Positions 1 to 9,522 of a DNA stretch of 64,000 nucleotides are shown here, one piece after another. The position numbers and the translations under genes were made by a program. Position 1 is the stretch's first letter. Every line of letters begins with the position of its first letter. This stretch comes from Lapidilactobacillus luobeiensis (lineage in GTDB: Bacteria; Bacillota; Bacilli; Lactobacillales; Lactobacillaceae): contig NZ_BROC01000007.1 in NCBI RefSeq assembly GCF_024345205.1, positions 1 to 64,000 of the forward strand. The letters run 5' to 3'. Under the pieces are notes generated by a model. The model worked only from the letters and a program-made list of their open reading frames with translations. It ran no database searches and was not told the origin of the DNA.

Positions 1-815
1 AACTCGGCCTTATTGTAGGCGATAAATCGCCAACAATAATATCGCGGCTGACTCACCCCCAGCCCGACCTTCCGCCAGACGAACAAACGAACCACCAACG
101 CCAGAGTGCGGAACACAACGAGTTGACTTTGAGCATTAACCTAGCTAGGATTTTGGAGGCTGGTCTTAGCCTCCAGAAGCCTAGCGTAGTTAAGCGCAGA
201 AGTCAACTCGTTGTGTGGAGCACGTTTCAACGCCACGCTCCGCTCCAGCCGCTCAACGTTATAACGGCCATTTGAGCACTCCCGCCGAGTGGCAGGCTAT
301 GGCCAATTGATGGAGATCCACTCAATTGACGACCATAGCTAGTGGTCATAAGCTTTAAATTGGTGACACCAGCGCAGTCTGTCTGATGAACTGAGGCAAG
401 TTCTGGATGAATCAGCTGAATCGGTCGATTCTCATCCATGAATTGTTGAGGAAACGAGTAGAGGTGTCCAACCGATTCAAACTGTACCAGCCTTCTAATC
501 TGAATCCGTTGGCATTGCCGTACCACCCCAAAAGCGGGCAATTGTTTGACATCTAGCCCGCAAAAGCACTTCGTCAGATATCCAACTCCGATTGCAGATA
601 GGCTCGATTCTGCCTAGCAACCGGCTGGGACTGCGCGGCTCAGTGGTGAAATTGTTCTTGGCGGCTCTGCCGCTTAGGACAAGGCTCGATTTGAAGACAA
701 TTCCCGCTTTTGGAATTGGCTTCAAACGATGCCCACCACGTTCCAGTCCGCATCAGCAGTCCCAGCCGGTTGCGTCACCACCCAAACCCGAGCACACCCG
801 CAATCGAGCTCTGGT
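1..815 (+). repeat. Long structured repeat LR-A (5' end cut by window)
   Basis: Gene-free island downstream of prfC. It opens inside the left hairpin of the LR family, with an inverted repeat near 11-40. A short repeat (SR) is nested at 103-227. A middle part (about 235-600) is shared with LR-D and LR-F. The right part (about 590-800) is closed by CAACCGGCTGGGACTGC at 618-634 pairing with its complement at 756-772. At the position after GGCTC (about 641) where other copies carry an SR, this copy is empty. Small open frames here are not believed: they are not shared between LR copies as protein and follow the hairpin arms. Boundaries are approximate. Confidence 0.7.
103..227 (+). repeat. Short hairpin repeat SR nested in LR-A
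   Basis: About 125 bp, starting AGAGTGCGG and ending CACGTTT(C). The outer stem is CACAACGAGTTGACTT with its complement, the middle stem is built around CCTAGCTAGG, and the inner stem is GGAGGC/GCCTCC. The conserved motifs GAGCATTAACCTAG and GTAGTTAAGCGCA flank the middle stem. It is bounded by a 7-base direct repeat CAACGCC (96-102 and 228-234). That may be a target duplication, but other copies show none. Confidence 0.65.
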
Positions 816-843
816 CCAGAACCGTGACCAGCAAAAAAGTATC

Positions 844-876
844 AAAAAAAGCTATCCCAACAAAGTTGAGATAGCC
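844..876 (-). terminator. Terminator of prfC
   Basis: On the minus strand GCTATCTCAAC and GTTGGGATAGC form a stem with a very short loop (851-876), followed by seven T (844-850). It lies about 20 bp past the prfC stop codon. Confidence 0.75.
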
Positions 877-894
877 GTAAATCAGCCATTATTT

Positions 895-2475
895 TCACAG
901 TTTAGCGGTTAGTTTGACCTCAGGATATTTATCCCGGAACCAGTTCTCGGCGAAGCGATTTTCGAACAAGAAGAGCGGCTGACCAGCCAGATCCTTGACC
1001 AACAAGTTGCGATTCGAGGACATCTTTTGATCCAATTGTTCCGGGTCGATCCAGCGCGCGATCCGCGAGCCGATCGGCTTCATCGTCACTTCCGAATTGT
1101 ATTCGTGGAGCATCCGGTATTGGAAAACTTCAAATTGCAATTGACCGACCGCGCCTAAAATATATTCGTCGGTAGTGTAAGTTTTATACAACTGAACCGC
1201 GCCTTCTTGAACCAACTGTTGCATGCCTTTATGGAAGGACTTCTGTTTCATCACGTTCTTGGCGCGAACTTCCATGAACAATTCCGGGGTAAATTGCGGT
1301 AATTTCTCAAACTCGATCGTCCGTTTGCCGCCAAAAATGCTATCACCGATCTGGAAATTACCGGTATCATAAAGACCAACGATATCGCCGGCCACGGCGC
1401 TGGAAACTTGTTCTCGCTCATCTGACATGAATTCCGTCGCGTTATTCAGGCGGAGCACCTTGCCCGTCCGCGCCAAAGTCACGTTCATTCCCTTGGTAAA
1501 TTCGCCGGAGCAAATGCGAACAAAGGCGATCCGGTCACGGTGGGCCGGATTCATATTCGCCTGGATCTTGAAAACAAATCCGGAAAAATCTTCATCCGTC
1601 GCGCTAAGCTCACTCCCATCTTGCAATAAATGTTCGCTGGGTGCTGGCGCCATACTCAGGAAACTTTTCAGAAAAGTTTCCACCCCGAAGTTGGTCAACG
1701 CCGAACCGAAGTAAACTGGCGTCTGCTGGCCTCGTTGGACCTTGGCCAAATCAAACTGATTGCCCGCCTCATTGAGCAACTCCACATCGGCCAACGCCTG
1801 TTGGAAGACAGACTCTTCCTTTAATGGTTGATCACCGATCAGATCGCCGCTGTCCGGATCCAAAGGGAGAAAGCGCTGGCCAGGATCAGCTGGTCGGTAT
1901 AATTCGACCCGCTGTTGCCGCCGGTTGTAAAGTCCCAGTAGCCCCTTCCCCATACCGATCGGCCAGTTCATGGCAACGCCTTCGATGTCCAGTAGTTCTT
2001 CCAATTCCGCGATCAGGTCTAGGGGCTCGCGGCCATCACGGTCCAATTTATTCATGAAGGTGAAAATCGGGATGCCCCGCTTTTTAACGACTTTAAAGAG
2101 TTTCTTTGTTTGTGGCTCGATCCCTTTCGCGGAGTCGATCACCATCACGGCCGCGTCCACGGCCATCAAGGTCCGGTAAGTATCTTCCGAGAAATCCTCA
2201 TGCCCAGGAGTGTCCAAAATATTGACCCGTTTGCCTTCAAAATCAAACTGCATCACGGAACTTGTTACCGAAATGCCCCGCTTTTTTTCGATCTCCATCC
2301 AGTCAGAAGTCGCGAAATTGCCCGACTTCTTGGCCTTGACCGTGCCCGCCTGCCGAATCACACCACCAAAGAGCAACATTTGCTCGGTGATCGTAGTTTT
2401 CCCGGCATCGGGGTGCGAAATAATTGCGAAGGTCCGCCGTTTTTCCACGGCTTGCTGTAATTGTTGATTATCCAT
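895..2475 (-). CDS. prfC: Peptide chain release factor 3
   Basis: A 526-residue translational GTPase that speeds recycling of RF1/RF2 from the ribosome after peptide release. The N-terminal G domain shows the P-loop SHPDAGKTT (residues 20-28), the switch/G3 DTPGHEDF and the G4 NKLD. The RF3-type insert and C-terminal domain ([19 protein letters not shown]) follow. The length is normal for RF3. The start is ATG with an AGAGG-type ribosome site 6-7 bases upstream. It appears to be transcribed alone and ends in its own terminator. Elongation factor G is excluded because the protein is much shorter and carries RF3-specific C-terminal motifs. Confidence 0.96.
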   Translation of the reverse strand: MDNQQLQQAVEKRRTFAIISHPDAGKTTITEQMLLFGGVIRQAGTVKAKKSGNFATSDWMEIEKKRGISVTSSVMQFDFEGKRVNILDTPGHEDFSEDTYRTLMAVDAAVMVIDSAKGIEPQTKKLFKVVKKRGIPIFTFMNKLDRDGREPLDLIAELEELLDIEGVAMNWPIGMGKGLLGLYNRRQQRVELYRPADPGQRFLPLDPDSGDLIGDQPLKEESVFQQALADVELLNEAGNQFDLAKVQRGQQTPVYFGSALTNFGVETFLKSFLSMAPAPSEHLLQDGSELSATDEDFSGFVFKIQANMNPAHRDRIAFVRICSGEFTKGMNVTLARTGKVLRLNNATEFMSDEREQVSSAVAGDIVGLYDTGNFQIGDSIFGGKRTIEFEKLPQFTPELFMEVRAKNVMKQKSFHKGMQQLVQEGAVQLYKTYTTDEYILGAVGQLQFEVFQYRMLHEYNSEVTMKPIGSRIARWIDPEQLDQKMSSNRNLLVKDLAGQPLFLFENRFAENWFRDKYPEVKLTAKL

Positions 2476-2696
2476 TTTTTGCCTCTTTCATAAAACCATG
2501 CCAACTAGAAATTATCAGAAATTATCGCGTTCGTGCGCCGAAATCACTCGTTGCTACTGACAAACCGCATGGCTTGAATACCAAGAACGTCGGGTTTGCC
2601 GGGATCGCCTGCCCAGAAACAGCGCAGCCAGCGCCGCACACATTTGCACCGAACAAAAGCGCGACAGCAAGAACTGACCTTGCCGTCGCGCACCTG

Positions 2697-4052
2697 CTAC
2701 TCTGGCGCCTCCGAATTCGTTTCCATGACTTCTGGGGGCAATTCTAAGGTCACATTCTCCAAACGTGAGCCTTGGACTAGGCCTGTAGTCAAGACCATGC
2801 CGTTGTCCAGTTTCACTTGCAAATGTTGACCATTTTGCGGGATCGTCCCTAACTCAGTGATCACAAAGCCAGCAATCGTATCAACATCATCATTTTCCAG
2901 ATTCGTTGAAAATTGATCATTGAAATCAGACAGCGGCATTTTACCCGCGATCACATATTTGTGCTCATTGACCTTCGAAAATAGCGTTTCCGTCGCGTCA
3001 GATTCATCATCGATGTCGCCAACGATCTCTTCGATCAAGTCTTCGATCGTGGCCAGACCGACCACGCCACCATATTCATCCAGCAAGATCGCCATCTGTT
3101 GGTGGGTTTTTTGCATTTCTAACAGTAATTCATTAATGGTGATGGTTTCGGGAACGAACAAAGGCTGTGTCATGATCTCAGCCAACTTCAAATTATCGAA
3201 GCCAACTTCCCGGGCCTGTTGCAAAATCTTCTTGATATGCAAAACGCCGACCACAATGTCTTTGTCCTCACGATAAACTGGTACTCGAGAATACGGTTGA
3301 TCCAAAATCAAATCGATATTCTCACTATCAGTGTCGTTGATGTCGATCATAAACGCGTCCGTCCGCGGTACCATAACTTCCCGCGCCATAATATCATTGA
3401 AATTGATGATCCCTTCAAGCATGTTGTACTCATCAGGATTGATCACCCCAGTTTTTCGCGATTTCTCGATCACGGAAAGCATTTCGTCACGGGTCACCTG
3501 ACTATCGGTCGTCGATAGATCGGCGGGCGTGATTTTGACCAATAGATTCGTTGACGCGGAAAGCAGCCAGACAAAGGGCCGCATAAAGCCACGCACGAAC
3601 TTGATCGGTCCCACACTCATCTTGGCGACTTGCTCCGCCTTGGCTAAGGCGATCTGCTTCGGGAACAATTCCCCGAAAACCAATGAGATATAAGACAAAA
3701 TGATCGTGATCACAATCACTGAAACCTGTGGACCCCAACTGGCATCGCCGAATAATGGGATCAAAAGTTTGGCCATTGAAGTTGCGGCGCTAGCTGATGA
3801 TAAGAAACCAGCGAAGGTGATCGCAACTTGGATCGTCGCTAGGAAACTGCTGGAGTCATTCATGACTTTCAGCAAGGATTGGGCCTTTTTGTCGCCATCG
3901 CTTGCCTCAGTTTCGATCCTAGTACGATTAACGGAGACGATCGCCATTTCGGCCGCAGCAAAGAACGCATTCACCAAGGTCAAAATCGCGATCAAAAGTA
4001 TCTGTCCACCCAACGAAGAACTGGCCGGGTCACCACTCATTAATAAATCCAC
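2697..4052 (-). CDS. CNNM/CorC-family membrane protein with CBS pair
   Basis: A 451-residue protein of the hemolysin-III-like / CorC-HlyC (UPF0053) family, often proposed to take part in Mg2+ or other divalent-cation export. The N-terminal DUF21 (CNNM) region (about residues 15-200) has three to four membrane segments, including LILLIAILTLVNAFFAAAEM-like and SVIVITIILSYISLVFGELF. Two CBS domains follow (about 215-340, with VMVPRTDAF and LLLEMQKTHQQMAILLDEYG). The CorC_HlyC domain is C-terminal (VDTIAGFVITELGTIP). The called start is GTG at 4052. An internal ATG at 4040 is preceded by GAGTGG and is a serious alternative that shortens the protein by four residues. It is a single gene, and its substrate is not determined by the sequence. 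Confidence 0.85.
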   Translation of the reverse strand: MDLLMSGDPASSSLGGQILLIAILTLVNAFFAAAEMAIVSVNRTRIETEASDGDKKAQSLLKVMNDSSSFLATIQVAITFAGFLSSASAATSMAKLLIPLFGDASWGPQVSVIVITIILSYISLVFGELFPKQIALAKAEQVAKMSVGPIKFVRGFMRPFVWLLSASTNLLVKITPADLSTTDSQVTRDEMLSVIEKSRKTGVINPDEYNMLEGIINFNDIMAREVMVPRTDAFMIDINDTDSENIDLILDQPYSRVPVYREDKDIVVGVLHIKKILQQAREVGFDNLKLAEIMTQPLFVPETITINELLLEMQKTHQQMAILLDEYGGVVGLATIEDLIEEIVGDIDDESDATETLFSKVNEHKYVIAGKMPLSDFNDQFSTNLENDDVDTIAGFVITELGTIPQNGQHLQVKLDNGMVLTTGLVQGSRLENVTLELPPEVMETNSEAPE

Positions 4053-4129
4053 TCACTTTCATATTTCCAAAATTAATTCAATCGCTTAATTATACCAATA
4101 GAATATAAAGCTTTCAATATCCCCGACCA

Positions 4130-5060
4130 AAAGAGTGTAGCCCAATGGTTTGAAAGTGGATCGTCAATAGCCTGCGTTGCGGGGAGTGGGTAAGCTCGCT
4201 GATCTTCTACTCCTGTATCTTGGCGTAACTTCCGCTGCATGGTTCGTGGTAAGCTCGCTGTGGGCTCATCTATTCCGTTTCAATCTTGGCCACGGGCTGC
4301 GTTGCGTGTGGTGGGCAAGCTCGCTGTGGGCATCACTTTGAGCTTCGCCAAGTGCGCGAATCTCAAAGCTGAGCCTTATTCTAAGCGGCAAAGCCGCTAA
4401 GAATAACGACACGGCGATCTCACCCGCCACACTCCACTCCGCCCGCTCAACCGTTTTAAGTAGATTAAGCTGCCACGACACCTCGCCTGCTCGTGTAAAA
4501 TGACAAATCTCACCGCAGTTAGCGACCATGCCTAGACGTCACAAGTTCGCACAGATAGTGACATCGTAACAATCGACTAGATGACCCCTGGCAACTCTAG
4601 TCAAACAGATACAAGACTTTTCTCCCAAAATGAAATAGTCTCATTTTGTCCGCCACACTAGCAAAAGCACTTCGCAAACTGCTTCGCCAAGATTACAGAT
4701 AGGCTCGATTCTGCCCAGCAACCGCCTCAGGGCGTGTGGCTCTATTTAGAGTGAGAACCGACCTGGGCAGCTTCTGAGCATTAGCCTAGCAACTATTTTG
4801 GAGGCTGGTCTATGCCTCCAGAATAGTTGCGTAGCTAAGCGGAAGAAGCTAGGTCGGCGAACACGTTTCAGCAGTGAAATTTGTCTTTGTAGGTGCGCCA
4901 GCAGCTACTTAGACAAAGGCTCTCTTTGAAGACAAGCCGCCGTATTTGCGGATTGGCTTCAAACGATGCCCACTGCGTTCCAGCCACAACAAACGCCCTG
5001 AGGCGGTTGCATCCACACCTAAACCCAGCACAACTGCAATCAAGCGAAACAGGCAAATAC
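4130..5060 (+). repeat. Long structured repeat LR-B with nested SR
   Basis: Intergenic island between two minus-strand genes. The left section has three tandem-like copies of a roughly 60-base 5' arm (near 4171-4203, 4231-4262, 4297-4330). Only the last pairs with the 3' arm near 4411-4442 (CTCACCCGCCACACTCC). An inner hairpin (about 4375-4412) has TTATTCTAAGCGGC pairing with its complement. The right section is closed by CAACCGCCTCAGGGCGT (from about 4719) and ACGCCCTGAGGCGGTTG (about 4992-5008). An SR is inserted at 4743-4869. I see no believable coding sequence. Outer limits are approximate. Confidence 0.75.
4743..4869 (+). repeat. SR inserted in LR-B
   Basis: It starts TATTTAGAGTG and ends CACGTTTC. 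The empty site in LR-C reads GGCTC directly joined to AGCAGTG, so the element boundaries are exact and no target duplication is seen. The outer stem is CCGACCTGGGCAGCTTCT with its near-complement, the middle stem AGCAACTAT/ATAGTTGC, and the inner stem GGAGGC/GCCTCC. Confidence 0.8.
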
Positions 5061-5133
5061 AGAAACGGCACTTTTCAAGGCGAATCAAGCCAAGGTCGCT
5101 TTGCCAACCAGTAACAAATCACTGACCTGACGC

Positions 5134-6270
5134 TCATTTTTTCTCCGTAGGCTCGATGATCGCTGCTTCAGACTTGGCCTGACGCCGCAAATGATAAATA
5201 TCCAGCAAGTATTTGATGACCGTTTTGCTGACGGCATAAACCGGGATACAAAGTACCACCCCAATGAAGCCAAACATATTGCCAGCCACCAAGATCAGTA
5301 CGATGATCGTCAGGGGATGGATCTGCAGCGTCCGGCCGATCACATGGGGATAAAGTAAGTTGCCATCGATCTGCTGGACGATGATCACCACGATCGCCAC
5401 TAGGATCGCTTTGGGGAAGGAAACTGTCAAAGCGACGATGATCGCTGGAAAAACGCCTAACCACGGGCCAATATAGGGCACGATGTTCATGATGCCCGCA
5501 ACGACTCCCAGTAGTAAAGCGTAAGGCATGCCAATGATCAAATAGCCGATAAAAGTCAACGTTCCCACAAAAAGCATATCGAGAAATTGTCCGGCAAAAT
5601 AGGTGGAGATGGTCTCATTCATTTTGCGCAATAATTCAGCGACTTCCGTCCGGAACCGTTCGGGAAAGAAGCGTTGGATATTGGGGATCAACTTGTGACC
5701 GTCCTTCAACAAGTAGTAAAGGATCACGGGAACGGTCAAAGCGCTGACCGCAAAGCCACTGATCGATGTGACCACACTACCCACATTACTGAAGTTTTGC
5801 GTCACGAACTTGGTGATTTTCGTATAAAGTTCGCTGGGCTCGAAACTATTGGATTTGAGCAGCTGACCGACATGATATTTTTCAGCCCAATCACTGTTCA
5901 GGAAATCCTGAAAAGAGTTCTGCAGTGAGGCGGCCAAGGTAGGTAGGTTTTTGATGATATGAGCCATCTGGCTGGTCAGTTTGGGAATCACTGCATTGAT
6001 ACTCAGGAATAAAACCCCAAACAACAGTACAAAAGCGATCAGGATCCCCCACCCACGCTTAACGTGCCACTTCTCCAGCAAATTGATCAGGGGATTCAAT
6101 AGGTAGAACAAAAAGCCCGCAAATAAAAATGGGCCAAATAAGGTCGCCGCGAAAGTCTCGATCGGACCAAACACAAAACTGATTTTATTCAAAACCAGGA
6201 TCAAGGTCGCCAAGACCAGCAGTTGCACGCTGATCAAAAATAGCTTAGAATCTTTGAATTTAGTCAACAT
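5134..6270 (-). CDS. AI-2E family (PerM-type) membrane transporter
   Basis: A 378-residue polytopic membrane protein of the AI-2E/PerM exporter family (named for the E. coli autoinducer-2 exporter; many members have unknown substrates). About eight membrane segments are visible, in the family's 2+6 arrangement: two N-terminal helices, a long loop (about residues 65-170), then a hydrophobic C-terminal half with the typical GPWLGVFPAIIVAL and QQIDGNLLYPHVIG motifs. The start at 6270 is chosen because GGAG lies six bases before this ATG. Upstream in-frame codons lack a ribosome site and run into the divergent gene's promoter region. The basic, charged C-terminus is cytoplasmic by the positive-inside rule. 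Substrate unknown. Confidence 0.85.
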   Translation of the reverse strand: MLTKFKDSKLFLISVQLLVLATLILVLNKISFVFGPIETFAATLFGPFLFAGFLFYLLNPLINLLEKWHVKRGWGILIAFVLLFGVLFLSINAVIPKLTSQMAHIIKNLPTLAASLQNSFQDFLNSDWAEKYHVGQLLKSNSFEPSELYTKITKFVTQNFSNVGSVVTSISGFAVSALTVPVILYYLLKDGHKLIPNIQRFFPERFRTEVAELLRKMNETISTYFAGQFLDMLFVGTLTFIGYLIIGMPYALLLGVVAGIMNIVPYIGPWLGVFPAIIVALTVSFPKAILVAIVVIIVQQIDGNLLYPHVIGRTLQIHPLTIIVLILVAGNMFGFIGVVLCIPVYAVSKTVIKYLLDIYHLRRQAKSEAAIIEPTEKK

Positions 6271-6352
6271 CTTTTTCTCCATAATCTCCATTAGCAGATG
6301 ACAATTGCTAACAATCGGGTATAATAATAACAGAATAGTTAGGTGGTCAAGG

Positions 6353-6799
6353 ATGGCAATTATCATTAAACACGCCCACGGAACAACAAATCAATTATAT
6401 CAGGACGCCCTAGGAATACGCAAAGATGTTTTTGTCGAGGAGCAACAGGTCCCAGTCGCGCTTGAGGTCGATGAAAATGATCCCCGCGCGGAAAATTACG
6501 TTGGTTACTGGCAAGGCCAAGCGGTAACAACGGCGCGAACGCTCATAGAAGCAGATGGTGGTTGGCACATTCAACGGGTCGCGACCCGATTGTCCGCGCG
6601 CCATCAGGGCTGGGCCCAACAACTACTGACCCAGATCGCGACTACTGCCCAGGCGCAACAAGTCCCTTATCTGATCTTGGCCGCGCAATTACCCGCACGT
6701 CCTTTTTATGAAAAATTGGGTTATCACGCCACGGATCGTGACATTTTTCTAGATGCGGGGATCCAACACCAAGAGATGCGTTTGGACTTACCACGATAA
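6353..6799 (+). CDS. GNAT family N-acetyltransferase (ElaA-like)
   Basis: A 148-residue single-domain GNAT protein, starting at the ATG behind AGGTGG/AAGG rather than at the upstream in-frame codon. The order DALGIRKDVFVEEQQVP, then VATRLSARHQGWAQQLL (the acetyl-CoA pyrophosphate loop, here R-H-Q-G-W-A in place of the classical Q/RxxGxG/A), then FYEKLGYHAT near the C-terminus is typical of the ElaA/YjcF branch. The acceptor substrate cannot be read from the sequence. The gene is divergent from the AI-2E transporter across about 80 bp containing TATAAT at 6320-6325. Confidence 0.85.
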   Translation: MAIIIKHAHGTTNQLYQDALGIRKDVFVEEQQVPVALEVDENDPRAENYVGYWQGQAVTTARTLIEADGGWHIQRVATRLSARHQGWAQQLLTQIATTAQAQQVPYLILAAQLPARPFYEKLGYHATDRDIFLDAGIQHQEMRLDLPR

Positions 6800-6885
6800 G
6801 CACTGGCCGACTAGCCAATGTCGCCCACTTAAAAAGTAGACGCGCTTCGTGTCGATTTTAGTTTGTACTAATTGGAGGAATGATC

Positions 6886-7347
6886 ATGTCCCGTTCTAAA
6901 CTCAATGCGACTTATCTGTTTTTATTTACGATCCCCTATGTCATCGCGATCTTACTGGTCGCCAGCGCCTATAATACCTTAGTCGTCCATTGGAGCAGTT
7001 GGTGGCGACTTTGTGTCGGAGGCGTTGTCGGTGCTGCCTTTCTGACCGCACTTAAAATAACAATCCAACGACCGCTGAACCTATTAGTTTTGCAAGACGC
7101 GAAATCCGCAGTCGGTTTCTTCGGACGGTTTTTTCTGATCCGCGGTAATCCACGCTTGTTGGTCTTCAACTATGTTCTTGACTTCATTTTGTGCATCGCC
7201 GGTGTTTACGCGATCAGGATGTGGTTCGCACAAAGTCTCGTTATGTGGGGCTTGATCGGTTGGCTGATCTTGATCATGTTCGTTTCAACGGCCATCGGCT
7301 CCTATCTCGCTTACGATATCCTCAGTATCGATCCCGACCAAAAATAA
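6886..7347 (+). CDS. Small integral membrane protein, unknown function
   Basis: A 153-residue protein with four predicted membrane segments (about residues 10-30, 38-58, 90-110 and 120-142) and few charged residues. I do not recognise a family. The start at 6886 is favoured over the ATG at 6880 because GGAGG sits seven bases upstream of it. It is followed by a strong terminator. It lies about 85 bp after the acetyltransferase and could be co-transcribed with it, but there is nothing to link the two functions. Confidence 0.7.
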   Translation: MSRSKLNATYLFLFTIPYVIAILLVASAYNTLVVHWSSWWRLCVGGVVGAAFLTALKITIQRPLNLLVLQDAKSAVGFFGRFFLIRGNPRLLVFNYVLDFILCIAGVYAIRMWFAQSLVMWGLIGWLILIMFVSTAIGSYLAYDILSIDPDQK

Positions 7348-7396
7348 AAAATGCTGCCCTGAATGCACGAGTTAGTCATTCCGGGCAGCATTTTCA
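7347..7396 (+). terminator. Terminator after the membrane protein
   Basis: AAATGCTGCCC...GGGCAGCATTTT forms a stem of more than 12 bp with a loop of about 20 bases, flanked by A and T runs. It could stop transcription on both strands. Confidence 0.8.
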
Positions 7397-7420
7397 ACAA
7401 TGTCAGTCACCAAAAAGCGT

Positions 7421-7537
7421 CAGGCGCAACAAATCGATTTTAAGCCTTAACCTAGCTATGACCTCGGCAACACACCAGCCTGCCGAAAGCCTAGCATAGT
7501 TAAGCGGAAACGCCCGTTGTTGCGCCAAACACGTTTC
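7421..7537 (+). repeat. Degenerate SR copy
   Basis: Recognisable by GCCTTAACCTAG, GCATAGTTAAGCGG and the end AACACGTTTC. The outer stem is GGCGCAACAA/TTGTTGCGCC and the inner stem CGGCA/TGCCG. Outer stem and inner loop both differ from other copies, yet pairing is kept. Confidence 0.7.
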
Positions 7538-7582
7538 AAAAAAGCTTGATCAGCCGCCTAAACGGTTTGATCAAGCTTTTTT
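7538..7582. terminator. Bidirectional terminator
   Basis: AAAAAAGCTTGATCA pairs with TTGATCAAGCTTTTTT around a loop of about 14 bases. With A and T runs on opposite ends it can act in both directions, for example for the minus-strand gene ending at 7662. Confidence 0.75.
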
Positions 7583-7661
7583 CAGTTACCGACCTGTGCT
7601 CAGGTCGCTTATTTTACCAGGTCCTAAAATTTATCATGTCCTAAACTAATGATTCCTAAAT

Positions 7662-8189
7662 TCAATCAAGATCATCTTCAAACGCGTCGATCTCCGGGCT
7701 ATCATAGATGCGATAAATTTGCGATTGGGGCGCGTCTAAGCTCTCGCTAAAAGTCAATTGCTCCAAGAAAAATGGCAGTTCCGCGTGGCCCAAACTTTCC
7801 GGCAACTTCACCGCCGCCTGATCCGCCGCCTCATAGACTTGATTCAATTTATAATTGATCGGGACTTGTGGCAAAAACTGGGGACTTTCCTGAACCAAAT
7901 CAAAAGCAGATCCCGCAGGCAACTGATAACGATACCACCCTTGCGGTGTCGCCACCGTCGCCGGCACAGCGACACCAGTCCAATACTGATAGCCATCTGG
8001 CGCGAAAACCACCAGCCCCACACGATTACTCGTCCCCTGTTGCGCAATCAATTCCTGATCCAGTCTGGGCAAAGCCGCTTCCGCTTCAAAATCCTGCCAA
8101 ACATTATAATAACTACCATTGGCACTGATATCATGAGCCAGCGCTACCTGTCCTAAAATCGTCAATGGCGCTTTAGTTGAAATTTCCAT
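7662..8189 (-). CDS. Possible GyrI-like effector-binding protein
   Basis: A 175-residue cytoplasmic-type protein. The stretch VGLVVFAPDGYQYWTGVAV followed by GWYRYQLPAG resembles the second half of a GyrI-like / AraC effector-binding domain (small-molecule binding fold), but the match is by eye and weak. The C-terminus is strongly acidic (SPEIDAFEDDLD). The start at 8189 has GAAGGGAAG upstream. An in-frame TTG at 8237 would almost abut the nuclease stop. It lies 50 bp downstream of the nuclease gene on the same strand, so the two are probably co-transcribed. Confidence 0.55.
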   Translation of the reverse strand: MEISTKAPLTILGQVALAHDISANGSYYNVWQDFEAEAALPRLDQELIAQQGTSNRVGLVVFAPDGYQYWTGVAVPATVATPQGWYRYQLPAGSAFDLVQESPQFLPQVPINYKLNQVYEAADQAAVKLPESLGHAELPFFLEQLTFSESLDAPQSQIYRIYDSPEIDAFEDDLD

Positions 8190-8239
8190 TTTGTCTATCT
8201 TCCCTTCTTTGAAAAGCCGACCTGATGTCTGACTCAAGT

Positions 8240-9097
8240 TTACGCCGCCTTGCTCGTACCGGTTTGATAATTGATTTGATAATTGGCCTGCACGTTGAAA
8301 ATATAAATATTGAAGGCGACCTGACCATCCTCGATCGACTGACCCATCAAATGGATCCCGCGGGCAACCAATTCTGAGCCGACAAAGATCGGCGTCACCT
8401 GATAACGAACGTGATGTCCGGTTTCCTTAAGATAAGCCGCGACCGCATTTTCGTAATAAGTCATCGCCGGATCGTTCAGCGACCGCGTTCCCGTCATCAA
8501 ATTTTTCGCATTATTATTTTCACCAGTCAGTTGATAACCGATCAAATGACAACGATTGTAAAGATAGTCGCTATGACCATTGATCGTGATCTTCCGATTA
8601 TGCCACCCTGTTGGCTGAATATACAGCCGTTCTCGTTTGGTGGTCGGCATCAAACTTTGCTGCAACATCGCGTTAGCCACACCCACGCGATTATTTTGAT
8701 CCAAGTTCGTGAAACTCTGCCAGGCCCCACGACTCAAGCTCAACTCACTTTTTGAAAAAGTGGGCCGATTCTGATTGACCGCAATGATCTGCTTGTCACG
8801 ATATGTCAATCCACTGAGTTGATCTGCCTGCACAATATTTTGACTGGTTTTTTCAGACCCCGAACTGGCCGGTGCCTCAGCTTCGACTTGACTATTGGTC
8901 AGCGCTTGAGAACTACCGCTGGCCAAACTCCCCGCACTAGATTGGCTGACCTGACTACTTTGCGGGCTCGTCCCGCCAGAATTATTTAAAAACTTACTAG
9001 GATCTTGCGCGAGCCAAACCAAACCAGCAATGATCAGCACTGCGATCAACGAAGTCAGTTTCGTTTTCGTTTGTTTCCTGCGACGTCTTTTCGCCAT
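8240..9097 (-). CDS. Membrane-anchored or secreted DNA/RNA non-specific endonuclease
   Basis: A 285-residue protein of the EndA/NucA beta-beta-alpha-metal nuclease family. A basic N-terminus (KRRRRKQTKTK) precedes one hydrophobic segment (about residues 14-30) that acts as an uncleaved anchor or signal. A low-complexity Ser/Gln-rich linker (about 35-90) follows, then the nuclease domain. The motif NRCHLIGYQLTG with the following ENNNAKNLMTGTR corresponds to the DRGH-type active site of streptococcal EndA, with His as the general base and a downstream Asn as metal ligand. Here the first Asp-Arg-Gly is replaced by Asn-Arg-Cys, as in many lactobacillar homologues. It could serve in DNA uptake or in nutrient scavenging. 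Confidence 0.85.
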   Translation of the reverse strand: MAKRRRRKQTKTKLTSLIAVLIIAGLVWLAQDPSKFLNNSGGTSPQSSQVSQSSAGSLASGSSQALTNSQVEAEAPASSGSEKTSQNIVQADQLSGLTYRDKQIIAVNQNRPTFSKSELSLSRGAWQSFTNLDQNNRVGVANAMLQQSLMPTTKRERLYIQPTGWHNRKITINGHSDYLYNRCHLIGYQLTGENNNAKNLMTGTRSLNDPAMTYYENAVAAYLKETGHHVRYQVTPIFVGSELVARGIHLMGQSIEDGQVAFNIYIFNVQANYQINYQTGTSKAA

Positions 9098-9177
9098 TAC
9101 AATACTCTCCCCTTTTTCCGAAGCAATTTCCGACAGCAGTCGCGAAATTTCGGTCCACCTGAATTTTTATAAGATCA

Positions 9178-9455
9178 ATGCTCAGGAGCTAACCGGGTCT
9201 GATTTTACTTCCTAAACGTGCTGCGCGAGCCTGCTTTCTGTGCTTAGCTACGCAAGGCTTCCGGAAGCAAAGGACGCTTCCAAAATCCTTGCTAGGCTAA
9301 TGCTCAAAAGCAACCCGGATCTGATTTTACTTCCTAAACGTGTTCGCCACCCCAGCTTCTTCCGCTTAGCTACGGCTCTGTTCTGGAAGCTAAGACCAGC
9401 TCCCAAAACAGAGTCTAGGCTAATGCTCAGGAGCTAACCGGGGTGGCTCGCACTC
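9178..9455 (-). repeat. SR cluster: one remnant and two copies
   Basis: Reverse orientation. A 3'-end remnant lies at 9178-9212, one copy at about 9213-9330 and one at about 9335-9455. Each shows TTAGCTACG, then GGAAGC/GCTTCC (or GGAAGCT/AGCTCCC), then CTAGGCTAATGCTC. The linker between copies, CTGATTTTACTTCCTAAACGTG, is repeated twice, so the cluster probably grew by tandem duplication. Confidence 0.7.
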
Positions 9456-9465
9456 TTTTTAAAAT

Positions 9466-9501
9466 AAAAAGGCTTGAAACAATCGCTTGTCCCAGCCTTT
9501 T
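9466..9501 (-). terminator. Terminator of the Ntdp gene
   Basis: On the minus strand AAAGGCTGGGACAAG and TTGTTTCAAGCCTTT form a stem with a very short loop, followed by a T-rich tail. Confidence 0.7.
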
Positions 9502-9522
9502 GGACTATATCACGCCCGATGC

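Noticed and set aside
96-234. CAACGCC direct repeat around the SR in LR-A as proof of target duplication
   Set aside because: The four LR site-1 and two site-2 insertions show no duplication, so this single 6-7-bp repeat may be chance.
592-912. Open frames inside LR islands (also 4893-5114, 10581-11129, 27559-27741, 30871-31262, 45556-45828, 54682-55002)
   Set aside because: They follow hairpin arms, have no ribosome sites and the shared parts between copies are palindromic stems, not conserved protein.
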